Shown one piece after another: positions 37,076-45,739 of a DNA stretch of 64,000 nucleotides. This DNA comes from Sulfitobacter alexandrii (lineage in GTDB: Bacteria > Pseudomonadota > Alphaproteobacteria > Rhodobacterales > Rhodobacteraceae): assembly GCF_001886735.1 (NCBI RefSeq), contig NZ_CP018076.1:310001-374000 (forward strand). Reading direction: 5' to 3'. Both the position numbers and the translations under genes were made by a program. The notes under the pieces are model-generated. The model did no database searches. It saw only the letters and a program-made list of their open reading frames with translations, and was not told the DNA's origin. Numbering within the stretch: the stretch's first letter is position 1; every line of letters begins with the position of its first letter.

Positions 37076-37456
37076 GTAATTTCTCCTGCAGGCGCGTTGG
37101 GAGTGCGCAAATCAAGGTTGGTCAGGCGGTCTGCCCGCGACCATCTGGGGTCATGCAGCGCCTCTTAGCACGAGGTCTTGAGATATGAACAGGCGGGTTA
37201 GGCGACGTTAGCGCCACCATGGCAAACTTTGCCACGAAGCGGGCGGCTGCCCCCCGGACAGGTCGCTTTGGTGGCGGTCTGCGATCGGCGCAACTGCAGG
37301 AAAAAGTGCGGCAATTTAGTCATCCCTAACCAAATTGTGGCCGAATTGGGTGAGGAAATGCGGTGATTCGTAGTTAGAGATTGATTCGACCGCCACAATC
37401 GGGGTTTTATGGTCGAAAATCAAAAACGAATATTGAGCAGCACAAGGAAGCAGGCA
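37076..37456. other. Intergenic region between pckA and chvI (381 bp, no gene)
   Basis: No convincing coding sequence: a 66-codon minus-strand frame at 37198-37398 lacks a ribosome site and family features. The region must carry the divergent pckA and chvI promoters. It becomes AT-rich towards chvI and contains the symmetric elements listed at 37206-37234. Confidence 0.7.
37206..37234. promoter_or_regulatory. Adjacent LacI-type-like site and perfect palindrome upstream of pckA
   Basis: CGTTAGCGCCACCA (37206-37219) matches 11 of 14 positions of a LacI-family type palindrome TGTTAGCGCTAACA. It is followed immediately by TGGCAAACTTTGCCA (37220-37234), a perfect 7-bp inverted repeat with a single-base centre. 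Both lie 130-160 bp upstream of pckA and could bind carbon-metabolism regulators. Confidence 0.4.
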
Positions 37457-38158
37457 ATGTCTAAAATTGCATTGGTTGACGACGACAGGAACATCCTGAC
37501 GTCCGTCTCGATGACCCTTGAGGCCGAAGGCTTCGAGGTGGAGACCTACAACGACGGGCAAGCGGCGCTGGACGCCTTCAACAAGAAGCTGCCGGACATG
37601 GCAGTGCTCGACATCAAGATGCCGCGCATGGACGGGATGGACCTGCTGCAGCGGCTGCGCCAGAAAACCGCGATGCCGGTCATCTTTCTGACGTCCAAGG
37701 ACGACGAGATCGACGAGGTGCTCGGCCTGCGGATGGGCGCCGACGACTACGTCAAGAAGCCGTTCTCGCAGCGGCTGCTGGTCGAACGCATCCGCGCGCT
37801 GCTGCGCCGCCAGGATGCCGTCGAAACCGGCGAGGTCGGCGATACCGAGGAAACCAAGGTGATGGAGCGGGGCGATCTGCGCATGGACCCGCTGCGCCAT
37901 GCCGTCAGCTGGAAAGGCAAGGAAGTGTCGCTGACCGTGACCGAGTTCCTGCTGCTTCAGGCGCTGGCCCAACGCCCCGGTTTCGTCAAGTCGCGCGATC
38001 AGCTGATGGATGTGGCCTATGACGATCAGGTCTACGTCGACGACCGCACCATCGACAGCCATATCAAGCGCCTGCGCAAGAAGATGCGCTCCGCCGACGA
38101 GGACTTCTCGGCGATTGAGACACTTTACGGCATCGGCTACAGATACAACGAAGAATAG
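37457..38158 (+). CDS. chvI: Response regulator ChvI
   Basis: An OmpR-family response regulator of 233 residues. The receiver domain (1-120) has the acidic pair at 8-10 (LVDDDR), phospho-acceptor Asp52 in [17 protein letters not shown], and the conserved Lys in [13 protein letters not shown] winged-helix DNA-binding domain (about 135-230) ends [14 protein letters not shown] and [11 protein letters not shown]. ChvI controls envelope, acid-stress and carbon-metabolism genes in alphaproteobacteria. The ATG at 37457 is followed 33 nt after its stop by the chvG start. Confidence 0.95.
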   Translation: MSKIALVDDDRNILTSVSMTLEAEGFEVETYNDGQAALDAFNKKLPDMAVLDIKMPRMDGMDLLQRLRQKTAMPVIFLTSKDDEIDEVLGLRMGADDYVKKPFSQRLLVERIRALLRRQDAVETGEVGDTEETKVMERGDLRMDPLRHAVSWKGKEVSLTVTEFLLLQALAQRPGFVKSRDQLMDVAYDDQVYVDDRTIDSHIKRLRKKMRSADEDFSAIETLYGIGYRYNEE

Positions 38159-38191
38159 GGCGGGCCCTTGGCGATCGCCGAAAGGAACTTT

Positions 38192-39883
38192 GTGCGCGAT
38201 ACGACCACATCCTCGCGGGACGGTGACATCGTTCTGGGCGACGACTGGATCGCGCCGGGCAACGATGCGCCGGAAGAGATGCGGGCGCGGCGGGAACGGC
38301 GTGGGCTGTTCTCGCTGCGGTCGTCGCCGTTGACCCGCAAGATCATCACGTTCAACCTGATTGCGCTGAACGTGCTGGTCGCGGGAATTCTCTATCTCAA
38401 CTCCTCGCGCGACAGCCTTGCCGTGCAGCGCGGCTCGGCGCTCGTATCGGAAAGCGAACTGATCGCGGACGTGTTCGAAGCCCAGCTGCCCGCCAACGCC
38501 CCCGTGAACCTGGCAACGGGAGACGGGGTGGATGTCGCCGCGACATTGGCCGCGCTGGATTTGCGCAGCGGCGTGGATGTCTACGTGTACGACACGACCG
38601 AAGCCCTGGTGTCGCAGGCCGAGGGTGCGATGGAGACCATCGAAGGCGCCGGCGCCGACGGCGAGCGAACGCTGCTGACAGACGCGCTGAGCTGGTTGTG
38701 GGGCAAGCTGTCGGCGCCGTTCGGCAGCCGGGAGAATGCGGAAATCCCGATCGAGGACCGGCTGAAATCCATGATCCCGGCGGTCGCGGAAGGCGGCACG
38801 CGGATCGAGAACAACTTCGATGCCGATGGCGGCACCCTGTTCACCGTGATGACGCCGATCCTGCAAAACGGCGAGCCCGTCGGCTATGTTGCTATCGCGT
38901 CGGCCGCCGGCGAGATCGACCGGCTTGTCCGCGGGGAGCGCGAGCGCGTTCTGCAGATGTTCGTGATCGCCACGGTGGTTTCCATCGGGCTGAGCCTCGT
39001 TCTCGCATCGACCATCGCCAACCCCCTTGCGGACCTGTCCGCGGCAGCGGAGCTCGGGCGCGACCGGAACGCGCGCAAGATGAACCCGGGACGCATCCGC
39101 ATTCCGGATCTGACCGCCCGGCCGGACGAGATCGGGCGGCTGTCAGGCGCGCTGCGCGGCATGGTTTCGGCGCTCTACAACCGGATCGACAGTAACGAAC
39201 AATTCGCCGCCGACGTGGCGCACGAGATCAAGAATCCCTTGGCGTCGCTGCGGTCTGCCGTGGGTACACTGCGCATGGTCAAGCGGGACGACCAGCGCGA
39301 GAAGCTTCTAGACGTCATCGACCACGACGTGCGGCGGCTGGACCGGCTGGTCAGCGATATCTCCAACGCCTCGCGGCTGGATTCGGAACTGGTCAAGGAG
39401 GAGGAAGAACAGTTCAACCTGCTCAAGATGATCGGCAACCTCGGCGAATATCTGGGCGAGGAGGCCAGGAGCAAGGGAATCGACTTCATCACCGACCTGC
39501 CGCCCGACCCGATCCTAGTGCACGGGCTCGAGCCGCGGCTGGCACAGGTCTTCGTGAACCTGATCACCAACGCCATTTCCTTCTGCGAGGACGGTGACGC
39601 GATCCGGGTCTGGGCGCGCAAGCGCGAGAACCGCGTGCTCGTGGTCGTGGAAGATACCGGCCCCGGCATCCCCGAGCAGGCGCTTTCCAAGATATTCACG
39701 CGCTTCTATTCCCAGCGGCCGGAAGAGCATTTCGGCAACAACTCGGGCCTCGGCCTCGCGATTTCCAAGCAGATCGTGGAAGCGCACGGCGGCGTCATCT
39801 GGGCCGAGAACATCCGCCCGACCGAAGCCGACATCACCTCTGATCCGCTGGGCGCGCGGTTCGTCGTCGGTCTGCCGACCTGA
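38192..39883 (+). CDS. chvG: Sensor histidine kinase ChvG
   Basis: Membrane kinase partner of ChvI, about 563 residues. The first transmembrane helix is near 52-72 (KIITFNLIALNVLVAGILYL), then a periplasmic sensor region of about 200 residues, a second helix near 255-275 and HAMP. The HisKA motif FAADVAHEIKNPLASLRSA carries His344, and the ATP-binding boxes are NAISFCEDG, VEDTGPGIPEQ and NNSGLGLAI. GTG 38192 has AAAGGAAC upstream; TTG 38168 would add eight residues. The stop lies within the junction with hprK. Confidence 0.94.
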   Translation: MRDTTTSSRDGDIVLGDDWIAPGNDAPEEMRARRERRGLFSLRSSPLTRKIITFNLIALNVLVAGILYLNSSRDSLAVQRGSALVSESELIADVFEAQLPANAPVNLATGDGVDVAATLAALDLRSGVDVYVYDTTEALVSQAEGAMETIEGAGADGERTLLTDALSWLWGKLSAPFGSRENAEIPIEDRLKSMIPAVAEGGTRIENNFDADGGTLFTVMTPILQNGEPVGYVAIASAAGEIDRLVRGERERVLQMFVIATVVSIGLSLVLASTIANPLADLSAAAELGRDRNARKMNPGRIRIPDLTARPDEIGRLSGALRGMVSALYNRIDSNEQFAADVAHEIKNPLASLRSAVGTLRMVKRDDQREKLLDVIDHDVRRLDRLVSDISNASRLDSELVKEEEEQFNLLKMIGNLGEYLGEEARSKGIDFITDLPPDPILVHGLEPRLAQVFVNLITNAISFCEDGDAIRVWARKRENRVLVVVEDTGPGIPEQALSKIFTRFYSQRPEEHFGNNSGLGLAISKQIVEAHGGVIWAENIRPTEADITSDPLGARFVVGLPT

Positions 39884-40311
39884 CCCGAAACGACGATATC
39901 CTGCACGCCAGCACCGTCCGTGTGGGCGACCTTGGTGTCCTCATCATCGGTCCCTCGGGGGCGGGCAAATCCGCACTGGCGCTGCAGCTGGTCGCGCTTG
40001 GCGCGTCGTTGGTGGCAGACGACAGGACACGGCTGTCGCGGCAGGATGGCACGGTCATGGCGGATGTCCCCGAGACGATCGCGGGCCTGATCGAGGCGAG
40101 AGGCGTGGGCATATTGCGCCTGCCCCCTGCCGGCCCGACTCCGCTGGCGCTGGTGGTCGACCTCGGCCAGACCGAGCGCGAGAGGATCCCACCGCCACGG
40201 TCGCATGATGTGCTCGGACTGGAATTGCCCTGCCTCTACCGCGTCGAGGGGCCGCACTTCGCCGCCGCCATCTTGCTTTATCTGCGGTGCAGCATAAATT
40301 CTGCGCCATGA
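39880..40311 (+). CDS. hprK: HPr kinase/phosphorylase, short alphaproteobacterial form
   Basis: Phosphorylates or dephosphorylates HPr at Ser46. This short form (about 143 residues) keeps the P-loop GPSGAGKSALALQL and LVADDRT and lacks the N-terminal domain of Firmicute enzymes. The frame opens at 39844 and has no ATG, GTG or TTG before GTG 39922, yet a conserved first strand (LHASTVRVGD) is encoded upstream of that GTG. I therefore propose CTG 39880, forming a CTGA overlap with the chvG stop. The stop overlaps rapZ (ATGA). Confidence 0.88.
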   Translation: MTRNDDILHASTVRVGDLGVLIIGPSGAGKSALALQLVALGASLVADDRTRLSRQDGTVMADVPETIAGLIEARGVGILRLPPAGPTPLALVVDLGQTERERIPPPRSHDVLGLELPCLYRVEGPHFAAAILLYLRCSINSAP

Positions 40312-41225
40312 GCGACAGTGATTCAGTCGGGCCCACCGATCCGCGCACCACGCGACCGCATATCGTGCTGGTAACGGGGCAGGCCGGTGCTGGCCGTTCG
40401 ACAGCCCTCAACGTTCTCGAGGACGCGGGTTTCGAAGCGATCGACAACCTGCCCCTGCGCCTGATGCCGGCCCTTCTGTCCGCGCCGGCCCGTGAAAGCC
40501 CGATGGCGCTGGGAATCGACCCGCGCAACCGCGATTTCTCGCTCGATGCGATGATGGACCTGCTGCGCCAGTTGGCGGCGACCCCGGATGTGACCTCTGA
40601 GCTGCTTTACCTCGACTGTTCCACCGAAGTGCTCTTGCAGCGGTTTTCCGAAACCCGGCGCCGTCACCCGCTTGCACCGGCAGACAGGCCGGAAGAGGGG
40701 ATCCGGCGCGAGCGTGACCTGCTTGCGCCGATCCGCAACCGGGCCGACGTTCTGATCGACACCACGTCCTACAGCATTCACCGCCTGCGCGAGGATATCG
40801 AGAAGTGGTTCGTGCCCGGCGGCCAGCACCTTCTTGCGGTATCCGTGCAGTCATTTTCCTACAAGCGGGGCGTGCCGCGGGGCGTGGACATCGTCTATGA
40901 CTGCCGGTTCCTGCGCAATCCGCACTACGACAAGTCACTGAAGGCGCTGAACGGAACCAACGCGGCGGTCGCCGACTACGTCAAGGAGGATGCGCGGTTC
41001 GACGGCTTCGCGCAGAAGGTGCTGGACCTGAGCCTTTTCCTGCTGCCGGCCTACCGCGAGGAAGGCAAGTCTCATATCTCCATCGCCTTTGGCTGCACGG
41101 GCGGGCAACACCGTTCCGTGACGATGGCCGAAGATCATGCTTTGCGGCTTGCAGAGGCCGGATGGCCGGTGTCAATTAGGCATCGCGAATTGGACCGCCA
41201 AAGGATAGCGGAGGCCCCGACTTGA
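40308..41225 (+). CDS. rapZ: RNase adapter RapZ / YvcJ-type nucleotide-binding protein
   Basis: A 305-residue P-loop protein. Walker A is GQAGAGRST at 24-32, with Arg in place of the canonical Lys as in many alphaproteobacterial members. Further motifs are DNLPLRLMPAL, LLYLDCSTEVLLQRFSETRRRHPL and the C-terminal SHISIAFGCTGGQHRSV domain, which in E. coli RapZ binds sRNA and GlcN6P. It starts in an ATGA overlap with hprK and ends in a TTGA overlap with the PTS IIA gene. The local sRNA target, if any, is unknown. Confidence 0.93.
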   Translation: MSDSDSVGPTDPRTTRPHIVLVTGQAGAGRSTALNVLEDAGFEAIDNLPLRLMPALLSAPARESPMALGIDPRNRDFSLDAMMDLLRQLAATPDVTSELLYLDCSTEVLLQRFSETRRRHPLAPADRPEEGIRRERDLLAPIRNRADVLIDTTSYSIHRLREDIEKWFVPGGQHLLAVSVQSFSYKRGVPRGVDIVYDCRFLRNPHYDKSLKALNGTNAAVADYVKEDARFDGFAQKVLDLSLFLLPAYREEGKSHISIAFGCTGGQHRSVTMAEDHALRLAEAGWPVSIRHRELDRQRIAEAPT

Positions 41226-41614
41226 TTGGTATCGTGATCGTTGCCCATGGAGGACTGGCACAGGAATACCTGTCTGCCATAGAACATGTCGTCGGGTCGC
41301 AGAATGGCGTCCGCGCGATCGCGATCCATGCCGATCACGACCGCGAGGCAAAGCAGAACGAGATCTGCGTCGCCGCGGACGAGGTCGATCAGGGTACGGG
41401 TGTCGTGGTGGTGACCGACCTGTTCGGCGGGTCGCCTTCCAACCTGTCGCTGCTGGCCTGCAAGCAGGCCAACCGCCGGATTCTATACGGCGCGAACCTG
41501 CCCATGCTCATCAAACTGGCCAAATCCCGCCATTTGGATGTACCGGATGCCGTGCGCGCGGCGCTTGAAGCTGGTAAGAAGTACATCGACAGCCAGAACG
41601 TGAGCGCGCATTAG
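41222..41614 (+). CDS. PTS mannose-family EIIA component
   Basis: A 130-residue IIA(Man)-type domain with the phosphorylatable His9 in IGIVIVAHGGLAQEYL and the conserved VVVVTDLFGGSPSN. No IIB, IIC or IID permease is nearby, so it is likely a regulatory phospho-carrier fed by the adjacent HPr and not a sugar-uptake subunit. The start is TTG 41222, overlapping the rapZ stop as TTGA; this opens directly on the family N-terminus MIGIVIVAHG. HPr follows after 17 nt. Confidence 0.92.
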   Translation: MIGIVIVAHGGLAQEYLSAIEHVVGSQNGVRAIAIHADHDREAKQNEICVAADEVDQGTGVVVVTDLFGGSPSNLSLLACKQANRRILYGANLPMLIKLAKSRHLDVPDAVRAALEAGKKYIDSQNVSAH

Positions 41615-41631
41615 AAAGCCCTACTATTCAG

Positions 41632-41901
41632 ATGACAGAAATATCCCTCAAGATCGTGAACGAAAAGGGGCTGCATGCCCGCGCCTCGGCCAAGCTGGTC
41701 GAGGTCGTCGAAGCATTCGACGCGCGCGCCGAAGTGAGCAAGGACGGTCTGTCCGCCTCGGGCGACAGCATCATGGGCCTTTTGATGTTGGCCGCTTCCC
41801 GTGGTAGCACTATTGACATCCAGACTTCGGGCCCCGATGCAGATGCACTGGCCGAGGCGCTGACCGCACTGGTTGCGGACAAGTTCGGGGAAGGCTACTG
41901 A
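41632..41901 (+). CDS. ptsH: Phosphocarrier protein HPr
   Basis: An 89-residue HPr with active-site His15 in EKGLHARASAKLV, phosphorylated by enzyme I, and regulatory Ser46 in SGDSIMGLLML, the HprK target. Both sites are intact, consistent with the hprK gene upstream. Enzyme I is not in this window. It is the last gene of the chvI-chvG-hprK-rapZ-EIIA-HPr series; a small GACACCG-C-CGGTGTC inverted repeat at 41900-41914 follows it. Confidence 0.95.
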   Translation: MTEISLKIVNEKGLHARASAKLVEVVEAFDARAEVSKDGLSASGDSIMGLLMLAASRGSTIDIQTSGPDADALAEALTALVADKFGEGY

Positions 41902-41936
41902 CACCGCCGGTGTCCCGATGACAGAGGTGATGTTGC

Positions 41937-42833
41937 TTGGTGGATGAATCCCAATCTTTGAGGAACGGGAATGCGGGGGTGAACGCGCCCCGCGGCGAAA
42001 CGGTTTCGTTCACCAAGTATGACCGGCGCAGCCTTTCGTATGCGTCCACGTTCGACGATCCGTGGAAGTCCCGCGTGATCAGCGCGATGGAGCTGTTTAC
42101 CGGCAAGCTGTCGATCCTGCGCATGATCCGCCAGTTCGAGAAGCGCGGCGCGCCCTCGGGTCAGGCCTTCTGGCGCGCGGCGCTCGACACCATGGGAATC
42201 GACCTGACGACACCTCAGGAACAACTGGAGCGGATACCGCGCCAAGGGCCCGTGGTCGTGGTGGCGAACCACCCGCACGGCATGGTCGACGGCATGATCT
42301 TTGCCGACCTGATCGGACGGGTCCGGTCCGACTATCGCATCCTGACGCGGTCGCTGCTGACCTCGATCGACGAGGTGGCGGGCAGCTTCATGATCCCGGT
42401 GCCGTTCCCGCACGACCCGGACGCGCAGCGCAAGGGGGTCGAGATGCGGGCCAAGGCGATGGCGCACCTCAGGGACGGCGGCGTGGTGGCGCTGTTTCCA
42501 TCCGGGGTCGTCGCCGCGTCGGAGACGTGGTGGGGACCGGCGGTTGAGGCGGAGTGGAACGTGTTCACCGCCAAGATGATCCGCCGTTCGGGCGCGGCGG
42601 TGGTGCCGATGATGTTTCCGGGCCAGAACAGCCGTGCCTACCAGATCGCCAACCAGATCAGCCCGATGCTGCGTCAGGGATTGCTGCTGCACGAGATCGT
42701 GCACGCCTGCAACAAGCCGCAGGCACCCATCGTGGGGCACCCGATCGACCAGGCGCAGATTGACCGCTTCGCCGACGACCCGCGCGGGTTCATGGCATGG
42801 CTGCGCGCGCATACCCTTGCACTGAAGGACTGA
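41937..42833 (+). CDS. PlsC-type lysophospholipid acyltransferase family protein
   Basis: A 298-residue protein with acyltransferase motifs: VVVVANHPHGMVDGMIFADL (the HP-x-G-x-x-D active site) near residues 107-126, then DEVAGSFMIPVPF and GGVVALFPSGVVAASE, the glycerol-phosphate/acceptor-binding block. No membrane helix is obvious. It may acylate lysophosphatidate or another glycerolipid; the acceptor is unknown. The start is TTG 41937 or the next codon, GTG. It follows HPr by 35 nt, but functional linkage is doubtful. Confidence 0.88.
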   Translation: MVDESQSLRNGNAGVNAPRGETVSFTKYDRRSLSYASTFDDPWKSRVISAMELFTGKLSILRMIRQFEKRGAPSGQAFWRAALDTMGIDLTTPQEQLERIPRQGPVVVVANHPHGMVDGMIFADLIGRVRSDYRILTRSLLTSIDEVAGSFMIPVPFPHDPDAQRKGVEMRAKAMAHLRDGGVVALFPSGVVAASETWWGPAVEAEWNVFTAKMIRRSGAAVVPMMFPGQNSRAYQIANQISPMLRQGLLLHEIVHACNKPQAPIVGHPIDQAQIDRFADDPRGFMAWLRAHTLALKD

Positions 42834-42878
42834 TCCCGCGGCGCGCCCGAAGAAGCTGCGACCGCGCCGCGCTGGCCG

Positions 42879-43754
42879 TCAGCGTGTCGGAACTGGTTCG
42901 TCCCCGCGGTAGTCGTAGAAGCCGCGCTGCGTCTTGCGGCCCAGCCACCCCGCTTCAACATACTTGGTCAAAAGCGGGCAGGGGCGGTACTTGGTATCCG
43001 CCAGCCCGTCGTGCAGGACGTTCATGATCGCGAGGCAGGTGTCGAGGCCGATGAAATCGGCGAGCTCTAGCGGACCCATGGGGTGGTTCGCCCCCAGCTT
43101 CATCGAACTGTCGATGGATTTTACCGAACCGACGCCTTCGTAAAGCGTATAGACGGCCTCGTTGATCATCGGCATCAGGATCCGGTTCACAATGAAGGCG
43201 GGAAAATCCTCTGCCGAGGCGGCGGTCTTGTTCAGCTTTTCCACGACCTCGGCGCAGGCCTTGAAGGTTTCCTCGTTGGTCGCGATCCCCCGGATCAGTT
43301 CGACCAGTTGCATCACCGGCACCGGGTTCATGAAGTGGAACCCCATGAACTTCTCGGGCCTGTCGGTCCGGCTGGCCAGCCGGGTGATCGAGATCGACGA
43401 GGTGTTGGAGGTCAGGATCGTCTCGGGTTTGAGATGCGGAATCAGATCTTCGAAGATCGCCTGCTTGACGGTTTCGCGTTCCGTCGCCGCCTCGATGATG
43501 AGGTCGCTCGGCCCGAGATCGGACAAGGTTGTCGTGGTCTGGATGCGGCCCATCGCCGCCGCCTTGTCCTCGGCCGAGATCTTCTCGCGTTTGACCTGAC
43601 GCTCCAGATTGCCATCGATGATCTCGATCGCCTTGCGCAGCGCATCGTCCGAGACATCGGTGAGTTTGACGTCATACCCCGCGAGCGCCATCACATGAGC
43701 GATGCCATTGCCCATCTGCCCCGCGCCCACGATACCGATTGTCTGGATGTCCAT
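42879..43754 (-). CDS. 3-hydroxybutyryl-CoA dehydrogenase
   Basis: A 291-residue NAD(P)-dependent enzyme interconverting acetoacetyl-CoA and 3-hydroxybutyryl-CoA. The Rossmann motif is IGIVGAGQMGNGIAHVMALAGYDV; then come ETILTSNTSSISIT, FHFMNPVPVMQLVEL with the catalytic His, and the dimer domain ending GWLGRKTQRGFYDY. Usual names are hbd, hbdA or paaH. It lies near etfBA and fits fatty-acid, PHB or ethylmalonyl-CoA metabolism. Confidence 0.95.
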   Translation of the reverse strand: MDIQTIGIVGAGQMGNGIAHVMALAGYDVKLTDVSDDALRKAIEIIDGNLERQVKREKISAEDKAAAMGRIQTTTTLSDLGPSDLIIEAATERETVKQAIFEDLIPHLKPETILTSNTSSISITRLASRTDRPEKFMGFHFMNPVPVMQLVELIRGIATNEETFKACAEVVEKLNKTAASAEDFPAFIVNRILMPMINEAVYTLYEGVGSVKSIDSSMKLGANHPMGPLELADFIGLDTCLAIMNVLHDGLADTKYRPCPLLTKYVEAGWLGRKTQRGFYDYRGDEPVPTR

Positions 43755-43913
43755 GGCCCGTCCTTTTCCTGTGTTCAGGTCACATTAAGGCCTGCGGGCC
43801 CGTGGCCGCAAGGGCCGCCGCCGCCTAAAAGGCCGGGCAAATTCTACCATTTACGGAATCGCAAGCGGGCCTGCGCCATCTTGCCCGCGGGTGATTTTGT
43901 TGAGGTGGGTTCG

Positions 43914-44744
43914 ATGACCTATGACGTGCTGGGGCCGGGGGCCCTCGACTATTTTCCGTGCCGTTACGGGCGGTCAAAACTGATGTTCCGGGGGCCGCAG
44001 CGCGACCTCGCCGAGCCCTATATCGCGTTTCTCGGGGGCACGCGCACCTATGGAAAGTTCATCGAAATGCCGTTTCCGGCGTTGGTGGAGCAGCGGATCG
44101 GCATGCCTTGCGTGAACCTGGGACAGCCCAACGCCGGTATCGACGCGTTCGTGCATGATCGTTTCGTGACGGAGGCCGCCGCGCGCGCCGAAAAGGTCGT
44201 GCTGCAGGTCATGGGCGCGCAGAACATGTCGAACCGGTTCTACACGGTGCATCCGCGTCGCAACGACCGGTTCGTCGCTCCGTCGAAACTGCTTCAGGCC
44301 ATCTTTCCGGAGGTGGACTTCGCCGATTTTCACTTCACCGGGCACCTGCTTCAACGGCTGGAAAAGGTGTCTCCCGAGCGGTTCGCGGCTGTCCGGACGG
44401 AATTGCAACGGGCCTGGGTCGCACGGATGAAGCTGTTGCTGGGCCAGATCGGGAAGCCCTGCCTGCTCTTGTGGGTCTCGGATCGCCGGCCTGACGCGGT
44501 GGCGGAGCAGGGTTTGAAGGGGGCGGGTTTCGGCCCGCTTTTCGTGACCCGCAAGATGCTGGACAGTCTGCGCGACCATGCCGCCGGCCTTGTCGAGGTC
44601 GTGGTGTCGCTGGCGGCGGTGGCGGCGGGGACCGAAGGCATGGTCTTCACCCCGCTGGAAGAACTGGCCGCGCAGCAGATGCTGGGGCCCATGGCCCATG
44701 CCGAATGCGCCGCTGCGCTCTCCCACGAACTGCAAGGTGCCTGA
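43914..44744 (+). CDS. DUF6473-like protein
   Basis: A 276-residue protein starting MTYDVLGPGALDYFPCRYGRSKLMFRGP and continuing AFLGGTRTYGKFIEMPFPALVEQRIG with CVNLGQPNAGIDAF. I recall this pattern from a Rhodobacteraceae family of unknown function (DUF6473), often near sulfotransferase-like proteins; the SGNH-like GGT...N order is suggestive only. It lies in antiparallel orientation between hbd and etfA and ends in a bidirectional terminator. Confidence 0.72.
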   Translation: MTYDVLGPGALDYFPCRYGRSKLMFRGPQRDLAEPYIAFLGGTRTYGKFIEMPFPALVEQRIGMPCVNLGQPNAGIDAFVHDRFVTEAAARAEKVVLQVMGAQNMSNRFYTVHPRRNDRFVAPSKLLQAIFPEVDFADFHFTGHLLQRLEKVSPERFAAVRTELQRAWVARMKLLLGQIGKPCLLLWVSDRRPDAVAEQGLKGAGFGPLFVTRKMLDSLRDHAAGLVEVVVSLAAVAAGTEGMVFTPLEELAAQQMLGPMAHAECAAALSHELQGA

Positions 44745-44751
44745 AATGAAC

Positions 44752-44776
44752 AAGGCCCGCCGTGCGGGCGGGCCTT
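44752..44776. terminator. Bidirectional terminator hairpin
   Basis: AAGGCCCGCC and GGCGGGCCTT form a perfect 10-bp stem with a GTGCG loop between the convergent DUF6473-like gene and etfA. The flanking A/T pairs extend on both strands; there is no long T-tract. Confidence 0.65.
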
Positions 44777-44812
44777 GAACCATGTTCCGGATCGCGTCCG
44801 ATGTCGGGCGGA

Positions 44813-45739
44813 TCAGAGTTTCTCCATCAACTCCGGCACCGCCTCGAAGAGGTCGGCGACGAGGCCATAGTCGGCCACCTGGAAGATCGGCGCTTCCTCG
44901 TCCTTGTTGATCGCCACGATGACCTTGGAATCCTTCATGCCCGCAAGGTGCTGGATCGCGCCGGAGATGCCGACGGCGACGTAGAGATCCGGTGCCACGA
45001 CTTTGCCGGTCTGGCCGACCTGCCAGTCGTTCGGTGCATAGCCACTGTCGACCGCAGCACGGGACGCGCCGACGGCGGCGCCCAGCTTGTCCGCCAGTTT
45101 CTCGATGAGGGCGAAGTCTTCTTCGGAGCCGACGCCACGGCCACCGGACACGACCACGCCGGCCGAGGTCAGTTCGGGACGGTCGCTTTCGGCGACCTTG
45201 TCCTCGATCCAGCTCGACAGGCCGGGGTCTTCTGCCGCGCCAACGGTCTCGACCGAGGCGGAGCCTCCTTCACCAGCCGCGTCGAATGTCGAGGTGCGGA
45301 AGGTGATGACCTTTTTCGCGTCCGAGGACTTGACGGTCTGGATCGCGTTGCCCGCGTAGATCGGACGCTCGAAGGTGTCGGCATCCACCACGCCCGAGGC
45401 GTCGGAGATGATCATCACGTCCAGCAAGGCCGCGACACGGGGCATCACGTTCTTTGCGTCCGTGGTGGCGGGGGCGACGATGTGGTCGTAATCACCGGCA
45501 AGGCTGACGATCAGCGCCGCGGTGGATTCCGCAAGGCGGTGACCCAGCGTCGCGTCCTCGGCCACGAGTACCTTTGCCACGCCGTCGATCTTGGCCGCGG
45601 CTTCGCCTGCCGCCGCGGCGGATCCGCCCGCGCAAAGAACGGTCACGTCACCCAGCGACTTGGCGGCGGTCACGGCCTTGGCCGTTGCATCCATCGACAG
45701 TTCGCCGTCGGTGACTTCTGCGAGAAGAAGAACAGCCAT
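44813..45739 (-). CDS. etfA: Electron transfer flavoprotein alpha subunit
   Basis: The FAD-binding subunit of ETF, which collects electrons from acyl-CoA dehydrogenases such as Mcd and passes them to ETF:quinone oxidoreductase. The 308 residues show an N-terminal [13 protein letters not shown] and the C-terminal FAD domain with [52 protein letters not shown] and [20 protein letters not shown]. Its start shares one nucleotide with the etfB stop, so they form an etfBA operon. Confidence 0.97.
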   Translation of the reverse strand: MAVLLLAEVTDGELSMDATAKAVTAAKSLGDVTVLCAGGSAAAAGEAAAKIDGVAKVLVAEDATLGHRLAESTAALIVSLAGDYDHIVAPATTDAKNVMPRVAALLDVMIISDASGVVDADTFERPIYAGNAIQTVKSSDAKKVITFRTSTFDAAGEGGSASVETVGAAEDPGLSSWIEDKVAESDRPELTSAGVVVSGGRGVGSEEDFALIEKLADKLGAAVGASRAAVDSGYAPNDWQVGQTGKVVAPDLYVAVGISGAIQHLAGMKDSKVIVAINKDEEAPIFQVADYGLVADLFEAVPELMEKL

